64,000 bases of DNA from positions 1-64,000 of the IMG/VR virus record IMGVR_UViG_3300017917_002953; one strand, written 5' to 3'. The translations under genes were made by a program, and so were the position numbers. The stretch comes from a virus. The notes beneath the pieces are model-generated. The model did not search any database and had not been told where the DNA came from. It was given only the letters and a program-made list of their open reading frames with translations. Shown one piece after another: positions 35,557 through 43,427 of this stretch. Position 1 is the first letter of the stretch. Each line of letters starts with the position of its first letter.

Positions 35557-35912
35557 TGAAAGACATTGTAGGTAATAACAAACAAAATATCTTATTAATC
35601 ATCGTTATTGTTTTAGCGGGATGGAATATTTTTACAACCAATAGAATCAAAACCGATGTTAAATCTTATAAGGAAAAAATAGAATCACTTCAAACTGAAA
35701 TTGATTCTGCTAAAGCGTTAAACGAAGGGATTGATGTTAAGATTGACTCAGTTAAAGGTAATGTTGTAAGGATTACGGAAGAAATTAATCATATCGATAA
35801 TAATATAACAATAATTAAAAAACAAACGAATGAAAAAGTTAATAGTGTTGACACTCTTACTGCTAACGAGCTTGAGCAGTTTTTCACAGACCGATACGAC
35901 AAAGCCAAATAG
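35556..35912 (+). CDS. Rz-like inner-membrane spanin candidate
   Basis: 118 residues: N-terminal transmembrane anchor ('NILLIIVIVLAGWNIF', about 10-26) and a long periplasmic coiled coil. The 3' end is overlapped for 83 nt in another frame by a gene with a signal peptide, the classical Rz/Rz1 arrangement. Predicted to help disrupt the outer membrane after peptidoglycan cleavage. Confidence 0.65.
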   Translation: MKDIVGNNKQNILLIIVIVLAGWNIFTTNRIKTDVKSYKEKIESLQTEIDSAKALNEGIDVKIDSVKGNVVRITEEINHIDNNITIIKKQTNEKVNSVDTLTANELEQFFTDRYDKAK

Positions 35913-36282
35913 TAATACTCCAATTCCTACTCAGGTAAGTGATACAACTAAGGTTAGGTTGAAAGTACCTGTAGCTAAATTAGCGATAAAAGATATAATC
36001 AAAGGTGATGGATGTGCTGAAGAGCTAAAACAAACTCAAGAGAAAGTTATTAAATTAGAAACTAGAGAAAAAGAGAAAGACGCTCATATTGTTCTTCTTG
36101 AAGAGAAAGATAAGAATAATAACTTTATGTTAGGGAAAAAAGACCAACAATTAAAAACTTCGGAAGAATTATCTACTAAATTAGAAAAAGAACTAAAAGG
36201 TCAACGAACTAAAACATTTTTATGGAAAGTTGGGACCTATGTAGGGATAATCACATCAACATATCTTTTAATAATAAAGTAA
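35830..36282 (+). CDS. Exported coiled-coil protein nested with the Rz-like gene (outer spanin candidate)
   Basis: 150 residues. Signal peptide 'KKLIVLTLLLLTSLSSFS' with cleavage likely after SFS/Q, a Pro/Thr-rich segment, a coiled coil (about 62-125), and a C-terminal hydrophobic segment ('VGTYVGIITSTYLLII'). It begins inside the Rz-like gene. Unlike Rz1 it has no lipobox Cys but has a C-terminal membrane anchor, which recalls unimolecular spanins in topology. Not identified by family. Confidence 0.6.
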   Translation: MKKLIVLTLLLLTSLSSFSQTDTTKPNSNTPIPTQVSDTTKVRLKVPVAKLAIKDIIKGDGCAEELKQTQEKVIKLETREKEKDAHIVLLEEKDKNNNFMLGKKDQQLKTSEELSTKLEKELKGQRTKTFLWKVGTYVGIITSTYLLIIK

Positions 36283-36527
36283 TGGCATTAACCGCAACCG
36301 ATAAAAAAGAAATTGAGACTATGATTCGTAAGGAGATAAAATCCTTCATGGAGAATAATACTATTAGACAATTTGAAGATAAATTAGTCGCTCGAATCAG
36401 TAAAGAAATGAAAAGAGGTAAACTTGAAGGTGATGTTAAAGACATCACATTAAGAATGTTCCGTGAATTCTACCAATTTATGTGGATGAATAGAAGTTAT
36501 TGGGAACCAAGATTAAGAAACGCATAA
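36282..36527 (+). CDS. Hypothetical small helical protein
   Basis: 81 residues from ATG 36,282, overlapping the previous stop (TAATG). Helical, basic: 'KKEIETMIRKEIKSFMENN', 'LRMFREFYQFMWMNRSYW'. This kind of short protein often accompanies phage structural genes. Function unknown; one nt before the next gene. Confidence 0.65.
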   Translation: MALTATDKKEIETMIRKEIKSFMENNTIRQFEDKLVARISKEMKRGKLEGDVKDITLRMFREFYQFMWMNRSYWEPRLRNA

Positions 36528-36528
36528 T

Positions 36529-37593
36529 ATGGAAACATCAGGACAATTATTTAAAAACAAATTAGATAAAGCATTTCAAGCTTCAAATATAAAAATGAAT
36601 CAAACAACCATGGGTGATGCAATGAAATACAAACAATCCTTTAAAGAGGAAAAAATTGAAGGAGGTATTGCTGACGGTAAAACCTTAATGGATGTGGTGA
36701 AAAAACATTCTAAAGGGGATTCTGTTGACCCTTCTACAAAAAAGAAAATTAAAGATATTTTTAGAAAAATAAAAATTCAACTTAATAAAGGTATTAAAGT
36801 TGAAATGGAACATACTAAAAGTAGAATTAAAGCAAAAGAAATTGCGATGGACCATTTGTGGGAAGACCCAAAATATTATGATAAGTTGAAAAAAATTGAG
36901 TCGAAAGAAGGTAAAGAAAAAAAATATTTAGACATTGAAGACATGATTCCTGAATTAAGAAAACAACTTAATAAGAATACTATGTTTGATAAAGACAAAA
37001 AGAAAGAAGAATCTCCAAGTAAGAAAGAAACTAAAGAAGAAACTGAAGTTTCTGAAAAATGGAGTGAAAAATATAAAAAATCAATTGATTGTTCAAATCC
37101 AAAAGGTTTTAGTCAAAAAGCTCATTGTCAAGGTCGTAAAAAGAAAGAAACTAAAGAAGCTACAGGTTCAGGTTCCGCAGGTGCTTATTCAGGACCGGTA
37201 TTTGGTGGTAATGATGAGTTTTGGGAGAGAAGTAGAAGTGAGAACCCTAAATTAGAAGAACAAGTTGAAAAAGTTGAAGCAACTGAGGCAACAGGTTCCG
37301 GTTCAGTAGGTGGTTATGAAACACCGGCTATGTGGGCTAAATCAACTAAAAAGAAAGATTGGGGTCCAAGTAGAAAAACTCAAATACCTGGTGGTGGTTT
37401 TGTTAAAGTTAAGAAGAAATGTACTAAATTTCCTTATTGTAATCAAGGTGATATTAGTAATCTTAAAATAAGTAAAAATGAATCGGTAAAAAATGCTATT
37501 AAAAGTGTTTCAAGTAAATTAGGTATTAGTGAAAGTACTATCATAACTATTTTGGAACATGAATACGAAAAATCGAGTAAAAGAACTAAATAA
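36529..37593 (+). CDS. DUF5661-like, Lys-rich probable virion/prohead protein
   Basis: 354 residues. About 45-130 matches DUF5661: 'GGIADGKTLMDVVKKHS', 'GIKVEMEHT', 'KEIAMDHLWEDPKYYDKL'. A Cys motif 'SIDCSNPKGFSQKAHCQGRK' (about 182-202), seen in virion-associated proteins of marine myoviruses, follows, then 'ATGSGSAGAY' spacers, a second Cys pair ('CTKFPYCNQG') and a C-terminal helical domain. Very Lys/Glu-rich. Probably a packaged or scaffold-associated protein; function not known. Confidence 0.7.
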   Translation: METSGQLFKNKLDKAFQASNIKMNQTTMGDAMKYKQSFKEEKIEGGIADGKTLMDVVKKHSKGDSVDPSTKKKIKDIFRKIKIQLNKGIKVEMEHTKSRIKAKEIAMDHLWEDPKYYDKLKKIESKEGKEKKYLDIEDMIPELRKQLNKNTMFDKDKKKEESPSKKETKEETEVSEKWSEKYKKSIDCSNPKGFSQKAHCQGRKKKETKEATGSGSAGAYSGPVFGGNDEFWERSRSENPKLEEQVEKVEATEATGSGSVGGYETPAMWAKSTKKKDWGPSRKTQIPGGGFVKVKKKCTKFPYCNQGDISNLKISKNESVKNAIKSVSSKLGISESTIITILEHEYEKSSKRTK

Positions 37594-37596
37594 AGA

Positions 37597-37604
37597 TATT
37601 TATA
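37597..37604 (+). promoter_or_regulatory. TATTTATA upstream motif
   Basis: Ends 16 nt before ATG 37,621, in a 27-nt intergenic spacer, within gaTATTTATAATTAAAA, nearly the same context as at 43,404. Confidence 0.45.
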
Positions 37605-37620
37605 ATTAAAATTAAAAAGA

Positions 37621-38954
37621 TGGATAAATTTGAAAAACATATCGACAAACTTGTTTCTAAAGTTTTAAACGAAGAAATTGAAAGTAAAGTAAAACAAATC
37701 ACTGAGACCATGAGTGGTGAGTGGACTGAAATTACTGTCGACGAAGAATTAAAAGGTGGTCAAAAGAAACTTGATGTTGCTAAGCCAAAAGGTAAATTAA
37801 CTAAAGCTGATTTTGATAAACTTAGAAAAGAAAAAGAAATCAAAGCGGGTAAAAAACATTCAGGAAGATTCGGGATGGAAGAGGCTGAGACTGAAGAGGG
37901 TAATGCTTTTTCAGGGGCTTTAGCTAAAGCTAAGGAAAAAGGTGATGATAGTTTTGAAGTTGATGGTAAAAAATATTCTGTTAAAGAAAGTGAAGAGAAG
38001 TGGATTCAAGACACTAAAATGAAAAAAGGTGCTCTTCATAAAAAATTAGGGGTTCCAGAAGGTGATAAAATTCCTGTTTCAAAATTAAAATCACTTAAAA
38101 AAGAATTAATGAAAAAAGGTGAAGGTGATAAAAAATTATCTGCAGCTGATTCTAAGTTATTAAAACAAGTTAATTTAGCTTTAACACTTAAATCCGTGAA
38201 AGAAAGTAAAAACTCTTTAAGATTGACTGAAAACGAGTTAATCGACATGATAGAACAAATAGTTCTTGAACAAGAAGTTAAAGATGCTGCTGAAAAAAGT
38301 AATATTACTAAAAAAAGTCCTCAAGGTTTAAAAGATACTGATAAGGTGTTAAACAAAAACAGAGAAATTAATGACGACCATACAAAAGAAGTTGTTAAGA
38401 AAATGAAAGAATATATGAAGGATATGTTTATGGGTGGTAATGGATACGAAGACCAACCTGAAGATTTCCCTCAAAGTAATTATGACATGGAAAAAGACCA
38501 CAAAGAAAAGAAATATAATCCATCAGACGCAGTAGAAGAGTATATTGACGCATTTGCTTACCCTGGTATGACTAACTTAGTTTATGATGAAATCAAACCT
38601 GATGAAGAGATGATTGAAAAACAAATTAAGGGTGATTCTAAGAATGGTAATGCGGTTAAAGGCAAAGATGGTAAAGCATTAGGTAATGTTTCTAAAAGAA
38701 GTGAAAAAACCGGAGAGAAATTCAAGAAAAATTTTGAGGAGAACTTATATGGTGCTGAGCAAATGAATGGGTCATATAAAAGAGTTCCACAACCTGTAGA
38801 CGTTGCTGGTGATAAAAAACAATCGGGTTCTTTGGCAAAATCACAAAAAATTCTTAACACATTAGAATCTAAAGAAAATAAGAAAGAAAAACTTGTTTCA
38901 GAAGAAATGATTAAGATGAAAGATTTAATTTCTTACAATAGAAAAACACAATAA
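37621..38954 (+). CDS. Lys/Glu-rich putative virion-internal protein
   Basis: 444 residues, highly charged. N-terminus 'HIDKLVSKVLNEEIE' and an internal 'LRLTENELIDMIEQIVLEQE' (about 200-220) both look like short amphipathic helices ending in [VIL]-x-E, the cleavage pattern of T4 gp21-type prohead protease. The internal copy resembles the N-terminus of the 62,903 protein. No enzyme motif. A TATTTATA motif lies 16 nt upstream and a strong terminator follows. Likely an internal or prohead-core protein. Confidence 0.65.
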
Positions 38955-38981
38955 AATTCACATTTCGAATGATTATACTAT

Positions 38982-39016
38982 ATTCTCCATAGATGAACTC
39001 TATGGAGAATTTTTTT
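38982..39016 (+). terminator. Strong intrinsic terminator
   Basis: 12-bp perfect stem (38982-38993 with 38999-39010), loop TGAAC, then a run of T. Ends the 37,621 gene; the next ORF's first ATG codons lie within this hairpin. Confidence 0.9.
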
Positions 39017-39460
39017 AATTATATGACTCAAACAGTACCAAAAGAAGATTTAATTATTTGGTTCAATATTCATAATATGTATTATGAACGGATTGAATTA
39101 TATGGGGATATATTCAAATCTTTAAATTTTATAATAATGGACACCTATTTAGGTAATGAAAATAACGAGACAAGAATTATTATCTCTCAAGAAGATAATG
39201 ATAATCATTTCAATTGGTGTTGGGAAAAACTGATTGAAAGTTTTAGAAAAGAAAATATAATAATTGACAGTGAAGGGGACCATAAAGAATATTTTAAATC
39301 ATTCTATAATGACACTTTTTATGGTGAAAATAAAACTCAAATGAGATTGTCAATACCTAATTTTTTGAACGATATTTTTAATGTGGATAAAGAATTTGTT
39401 AAACCTGATTTGGATATTTTAACAGAGTATTATAAGATTTTACAAAAATATATTAATTAA
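38993..39460 (+). CDS. Hypothetical protein; start codon inside a terminator
   Basis: 155 residues at the longest; ATGs at 38,993 (hairpin loop), 39,002 (right arm) and 39,023 (after the T-run) are in frame. If transcription starts after the hairpin, 39,023 is the usable start. Acidic, aromatic, helical ('EDLIIWFNIHNMYYERIELYG'). Not recognised. Confidence 0.6.
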   Translation: MNSMENFFNYMTQTVPKEDLIIWFNIHNMYYERIELYGDIFKSLNFIIMDTYLGNENNETRIIISQEDNDNHFNWCWEKLIESFRKENIIIDSEGDHKEYFKSFYNDTFYGENKTQMRLSIPNFLNDIFNVDKEFVKPDLDILTEYYKILQKYIN

Positions 39461-39539
39461 AAAAATTCGGTTGGTATTTACACCAGGGTAAAAAAAGTTA
39501 TTTTTCCCATATACGAATAAACCAAATAATAATTTAAAG

Positions 39540-39725
39540 ATGGAAACATTAGAAAAAATTAAAACTTTAACTGAGCAATTATCTGTTGATGCTACTAAGT
39601 TCTATAACGGGAACAAAAGTGCTGGTACAAGAACAAGAAAAACTGCTCAAGAGTTAAAAGCGTTACTACAAGAGTTTAGAGTTGAGATTCTTGAACATAG
39701 TAAAAAAGGAACTGAGAATGCATAA
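39540..39725 (+). CDS. Histone H1-like (Hc1-type) DNA-binding protein
   Basis: 61 residues. Pattern 'FYNGNKSAGTRTRKTAQELK' followed by 'LLQEFRVEILEHSKK' matches Bacteroidetes histone H1-like (Hc1 family) proteins, which are about 58-60 residues and bind DNA nonspecifically. Seen: Lys/Arg-rich helices and the conserved 'NK-AGTR-RK' core. A phage copy could compact phage DNA or remodel the host nucleoid. Overlaps the next ORF (8 nt). Confidence 0.75.
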   Translation: METLEKIKTLTEQLSVDATKFYNGNKSAGTRTRKTAQELKALLQEFRVEILEHSKKGTENA

Positions 39726-39903
39726 TATTGAAACAATATATCTTTTTATATTTGTGTTCACAATATTAGTGGTGTTGAAGAACATCACAAAATTTATAAG
39801 TGCCCTGTTATCTAAAGAACCAAAACCGTTGGTTTATAGTAACAGGGAACTTATTTTCCTTGGATTATCATTAAGTTATTTAATTACATACATATTACAA
39901 TGA
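39718..39903 (+). CDS. Small two-pass membrane protein
   Basis: 61 residues from ATG 39,718. Hydrophobic segments about 5-25 and 42-60 joined by a basic/polar loop ('LSKEPKPLVYSNREL'). Overlaps neighbours on both sides (8 and 4 nt), so co-translated with the histone-like protein. Function unknown. Confidence 0.6.
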   Translation: MHNIETIYLFIFVFTILVVLKNITKFISALLSKEPKPLVYSNRELIFLGLSLSYLITYILQ

Positions 39904-40355
39904 GTTTTTATAAAGAATTAGAGCCGTTTGTGCAATACATACATTCCGTTAGAAAATTGGAAAATTATTTAAGTTTTGACATGGCGTTTCCTGTCAAGTG
40001 GTCATTACCAAAAAGTATTATTGATGAAGGTCAAGTGATTGGTTTCAATTTGGAAGACCAAAACTTAAAAGGATTGACATTTGTTACACAGATTAACGAA
40101 AATGATGTTTCAACTATTCTTACCAAAATTGCCAAAATAATAAAACTAAATAAAGAGAGAGAATTAAAAGAACAATTATTTAAACAAACTATCGATAGGT
40201 TAAAACAAACATTCGAGAAAACGGATTTAGATAAACTTCAACATCTTTATTTTGATTTTGAAACTGATATGACACCAAATTTAGAATTAGATGAGCAAAA
40301 CGGAGAGGAGTCAGCAACTATTGAATTGGCTGACGAGCGAGAAGAAGAAAGATAA
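39900..40355 (+). CDS. Hypothetical protein
   Basis: 151 residues. Alpha/beta first half ('YLSFDMAFPVKWSLPKSI', 'NLKGLTFVTQI'), then a long helix and an acidic tail. The pattern resembles proteins modelling an effect on a partner rather than an enzyme; not recognised. ATGA overlap with the previous gene. Confidence 0.6.
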   Translation: MSFYKELEPFVQYIHSVRKLENYLSFDMAFPVKWSLPKSIIDEGQVIGFNLEDQNLKGLTFVTQINENDVSTILTKIAKIIKLNKERELKEQLFKQTIDRLKQTFEKTDLDKLQHLYFDFETDMTPNLELDEQNGEESATIELADEREEER

Positions 40356-40485
40356 TATCGAACTTGAACGAAACAAAAAAAGAATTATTTGGGAAATTAA
40401 ACAAATGAATAAAAAAGATTTATTTCCTGAACCAAAAAAACTTACACTATGGGAGAAGATAAAGATATTGATTTTGGGACATTAG
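40291..40485 (+). CDS. Small basic helical protein overlapping its neighbours
   Basis: 64 residues, ATG 40,291. Helical, with 'ERSQQLLNWLTSEKKKD' and C-terminal 'PKKLTLWEKIKILILGH'. Overlaps the previous gene by 65 nt and the next by 37 nt in different frames, so one of the overlaps may be a start-choice error; composition looks protein-like. Confidence 0.5.
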   Translation: MSKTERSQQLLNWLTSEKKKDNIELERNKKRIIWEIKQMNKKDLFPEPKKLTLWEKIKILILGH

Positions 40486-40679
40486 AAAAATTGGCATTGA
40501 TTGCGGAATCTTGTCAAACCATTTTCAGCGGTAAAGGTACAATTATATTTGAATTACCTAAAGGAGAATATACTAGTGTTATAAATCATTTTAGGGAAAT
40601 TGATAGGCATCATAAACAATTTACCATTGACATATCTGGAACTGAATTTCATTTTATTTTGAAGGAGGTAGAGTCGTAA
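40449..40679 (+). CDS. Hypothetical protein
   Basis: 76 residues, alpha/beta ('TLEKLALIAESCQTIF', 'GTIIFELPKGEY', 'TEFHFIL'). No known domain. Its last 26 nt overlap the convergent minus-strand gene. Confidence 0.6.
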   Translation: MGEDKDIDFGTLEKLALIAESCQTIFSGKGTIIFELPKGEYTSVINHFREIDRHHKQFTIDISGTEFHFILKEVES

Positions 40680-41298
40680 ATTTTCGATATAATATTTTTT
40701 TATCAATTCCGTATGATTCTAAAAGATTAAATAAGTATTTTCTTTGTGCAGAGGAGTGGTCTTTAACAAAAAGACAATCTCCTCTTTTTATTTTAAAAAA
40801 ATGTGAAGATAAACAATCAATGAACCTTGATGCTTCGGATTCTGATTTTAATGTGAATAAATTTATTTTTTCATCTTCTTGAACAACAATTTTATTATTT
40901 AAACTCGAGATTAGTTTTAATCCATCACCTTTCAAATATGTTTTGATTAGTTGATTTACTGTTATTTTTTTCTTTTTCGAAACATCGTAAATCTTTTCTT
41001 CTTTTTTAAATGGGGATATTTGAAATAATGTCATATCATTAGAGTCAAGTTTTACTCTAGAGTGTCTACCAAACTCATCGGTCATATAAACAGGGACTAG
41101 TTGTTTTGAACTCATTTCAACGATTCCTAATTCATATTTACAATCAACACCATTTTCCATTTCAACATTAAAAATGATATTGTTTGATTCTTCCATTAAT
41201 TTATCGTAAAATTGTTTAGCTCGTGAAAATGTCACGAACTTATTTATTATTTTTTTCTTTTTTTTATCCTTAAATAATACTACAAGATAGTTCACCAT
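40654..41298 (-). CDS. Hypothetical protein (minus-strand insertion)
   Basis: 214 residues from the ATG at 41,298, which leaves 2 nt to the divergent dnaJ ATG; an upstream start inside dnaJ is possible. Starts 'NYLVVLFKDKKKKK', Lys-rich, alpha/beta; a repeated theme of 'VNQLIKTYLKGDGLKLI' and 'ASRFIDCLSSHFFKIK'. No recognised family. Isolated on the minus strand among plus genes, like other moron-type units in this window. Confidence 0.65.
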   Translation of the reverse strand: MVNYLVVLFKDKKKKKIINKFVTFSRAKQFYDKLMEESNNIIFNVEMENGVDCKYELGIVEMSSKQLVPVYMTDEFGRHSRVKLDSNDMTLFQISPFKKEEKIYDVSKKKKITVNQLIKTYLKGDGLKLISSLNNKIVVQEDEKINLFTLKSESEASRFIDCLSSHFFKIKRGDCLFVKDHSSAQRKYLFNLLESYGIDKKILYRKFTTLPPSK

Positions 41299-41300
41299 AT

Positions 41301-42221
41301 ATGAAAGATTACTATAAAATTTTAGAAGTTGAAGAGAAAGCGTCACAAGATGACATAAAAAAAAGTTATCGGTCTCTATCTAAGAAATATCATCCCGATG
41401 TAAATCCGGAGGGTTCGGATAAATTTAAAGAGATTGCGGAAGCTTATGACACATTGGGAAACGTTGAAAAACGAGCTCAATATGACCAAAGTAAAAATAA
41501 CCCATTTGCTGGAGGAGGTTCATTTGAAGATATATTTTCTCAGATGTTTGGTAATAGAGGTGGTTTTCAACAACAACGAAGAAAATCCGTACCTGATAAA
41601 ATTGTGAAGGTTCAAATAACACCGATAGAGTCTTATAAAGGTGTTGAAAAGAAAATCCAATACATGAAGGATAATCAATGTGGTACTTGTAGTGGAACAG
41701 GAGGAGACAGACAAGTATGTGGTTCTTGTAATGGGGTAGGGTTTCAAATTAAATCATTTGGAACAGGATTTATGACACAACAAATAAGACAAGCGTGTGG
41801 TAGTTGTGGAGGTCGAGGATATACATTGGTTCATAAATGTCATGTATGTTCAGGTCACGGAAGTAAAACAGAAATAAGTTCGGTTAATTTTAAATTACCT
41901 AAAGGGGTTGATAGTGGTCAATATTTGAAACTTGAAAACTTAGGGGATTTTAAAAATGGGGAAATTGGTGATTTAGTTATTCAAATAGAGGTTATAGACC
42001 ATGATGGTTTTGAAAAAATGAATAATGATTTAATTTATAGTTTATTCCTTAATTTGGAAGAGGTTAAACAAGATAGGTTAAAAGTCCCTCATCCGGATGG
42101 TGAGTTAATGTTAAACCAACCCAAGATATTCGATACTTCAAAACCTTTAAGGTTGAAAGGGAAAGGATATAACGGAGGAGATATGTATGTTAAGTTAAAT
42201 GTAAGATTTGAAAGACCTTAA
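41301..42221 (+). CDS. dnaJ: DnaJ-type co-chaperone
   Basis: 306 residues. J domain 1-65 with HPD at 31-33, short Gly/Phe segment, then the type I zinc-finger region with four CxxCxGxG-type repeats ('CGTCSGTG', 'CGSCNGVG', 'CGSCGGRG', 'CHVCSGHG') and C-terminal substrate-binding domains. Shorter than host DnaJ (about 370) through reduction of linker and C-terminal parts. Would stimulate host DnaK ATPase, possibly for replication or virion assembly. No DnaK or GrpE gene is seen nearby. Divergent from the 41,298 gene; convergent terminator at its end. Confidence 0.92.
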   Translation: MKDYYKILEVEEKASQDDIKKSYRSLSKKYHPDVNPEGSDKFKEIAEAYDTLGNVEKRAQYDQSKNNPFAGGGSFEDIFSQMFGNRGGFQQQRRKSVPDKIVKVQITPIESYKGVEKKIQYMKDNQCGTCSGTGGDRQVCGSCNGVGFQIKSFGTGFMTQQIRQACGSCGGRGYTLVHKCHVCSGHGSKTEISSVNFKLPKGVDSGQYLKLENLGDFKNGEIGDLVIQIEVIDHDGFEKMNNDLIYSLFLNLEEVKQDRLKVPHPDGELMLNQPKIFDTSKPLRLKGKGYNGGDMYVKLNVRFERP

Positions 42222-42240
42222 AAAATAAGGTCTTTTAATT
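42211..42240. terminator. Bidirectional intrinsic terminator
   Basis: 10-bp stem AAAGACCTTA (42211-42220) / TAAGGTCTTT (42226-42235) spanning the ends of dnaJ and the convergent small gene. Confidence 0.8.
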
Positions 42241-42406
42241 TGATAATTAGTTGGATGGTTCCATATATTGATGCGAATATGATGTAAAATCCTAACACAA
42301 TGATTCCAATTTGTTTTTTAGATACACCTCTTTGTCTACATTTTTTACATTCACCTTGTGAGTTAATTTGATTTTCTTCGATAATTTGTCCTTCTACTAC
42401 TTCCAT
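42218..42406 (-). CDS. Small single-pass membrane protein with CxxC
   Basis: 62 residues: acidic N-terminus, 'GECKKCRQRG' (possible metal-binding CxxC), then a transmembrane segment ('IGIIVLGFYIIFASIYGTI', about 33-51). Overlaps the dnaJ stop by 4 nt on the opposite strand. Function unknown. Confidence 0.6.
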   Translation of the reverse strand: MEVVEGQIIEENQINSQGECKKCRQRGVSKKQIGIIVLGFYIIFASIYGTIQLIIKLKDLIF

Positions 42407-42503
42407 AATGTTTTAATTTTAATAAAAAATAAATTAAAAAACTTTAAAGTCAAACTTGCTTTTTATGTTTTTATTTCTTATAATTATAAAAAAAAATAAA
42501 ATT

Positions 42504-43346
42504 ATGGCATTATCATACATTGGAGGTAAATCTAAGATAGGTAAATGGATTGTACCGTTTTACGATAAAAATATGAAAACTTATGTTGAACCATTTGGAG
42601 GAATGTTTTGGTGTTTTTTCAATATGGATTTAACTCAATACCCTAACTTAGAAGAAGTTGTTTATAATGACTTTAATCCATTAAACTATAATTTGTTTCA
42701 ATGTCTTCAACATCCGGAGTTACTATTGGAATCAATCAATTCAATCCCATGTCAAGAAAGAGGGGTTGAAAATACACCTGAGATTTATAAAGAACAATTT
42801 TTAAGGTTTCAAGCTGAAATATTTGATGAAAATTTCAGGGTACAACCTTATGATTATTTGACTGCGGCAAAATACGCGTATGTTTTAACGCAAGTGTTTA
42901 GTGGTTCAAGACCTGAAACAAGTTCTTTTATTGATTTAAAAGGGAAATACAAATCAAAATACTTAACATTTAGAGATAAGTTAAGTAATTCTGTTTGGGT
43001 AGAACATTTTGTAAGAATTACTAAAATTGAAAACTTAGATTTTGAGGAGTTAATTCAAAAATACGATTCACCTGACACTTATATTTATCTTGACCCTCCT
43101 TATTGGAAAACAGAAAACTATTATTCAAACCATGATTTTGACAGTGGTGACCATGAACGACTTGCGAATTGTGTTAAAGGTAGTCAATCAAAATGGTCAT
43201 TATCTTACTATGATTTTCCACAATTACATCAATGGTTTCCACAAGACCAATTTAGATGGGAGAAGAAAGAATTTGCTAAAGCAGCTGCTGCTAAGAAAGG
43301 TGAGAAACAAAATAAGGGTGAGGAATTATTAATCATGAATTATTAA
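42504..43346 (+). CDS. dam: Dam-type (D12 class) N6-adenine DNA methyltransferase
   Basis: 280 residues from ATG 42,504. D12-class motifs: 'SYIGGKSKIGKWIVPF' and 'YVEPFGGMFWCFFNM' (SAM-binding motifs X/I) and 'YIYLDPPYW' (catalytic DPPY). Order and length agree with T4 Dam and bacterial Dam (about 260-280). Predicted to methylate adenine in a short target, protecting phage DNA or regulating it. Lies alone between a small minus gene and a promoter. Confidence 0.88.
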   Translation: MALSYIGGKSKIGKWIVPFYDKNMKTYVEPFGGMFWCFFNMDLTQYPNLEEVVYNDFNPLNYNLFQCLQHPELLLESINSIPCQERGVENTPEIYKEQFLRFQAEIFDENFRVQPYDYLTAAKYAYVLTQVFSGSRPETSSFIDLKGKYKSKYLTFRDKLSNSVWVEHFVRITKIENLDFEELIQKYDSPDTYIYLDPPYWKTENYYSNHDFDSGDHERLANCVKGSQSKWSLSYYDFPQLHQWFPQDQFRWEKKEFAKAAAAKKGEKQNKGEELLIMNY

Positions 43347-43365
43347 AAAAAAGTGTAATTTATTT

Positions 43366-43394
43366 TTGAGATATCAAAATAAGAATTATATTTG
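43366..43394 (+). promoter_or_regulatory. Sigma-A type promoter, 18-nt spacer
   Basis: TTG 43366-43368, 18 nt, TATATTTG 43387-43394. A TATTTATA motif follows at 43404-43411, so the 43,428 gene may have two kinds of signal. Confidence 0.6.
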
Positions 43395-43403
43395 CATTCG
43401 ATA

Positions 43404-43411
43404 TATTTATA
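43404..43411 (+). promoter_or_regulatory. TATTTATA upstream motif
   Basis: Ends 16 nt before ATG 43,428. Confidence 0.45.
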
Positions 43412-43427
43412 ATTAAAATAGTTTAAG

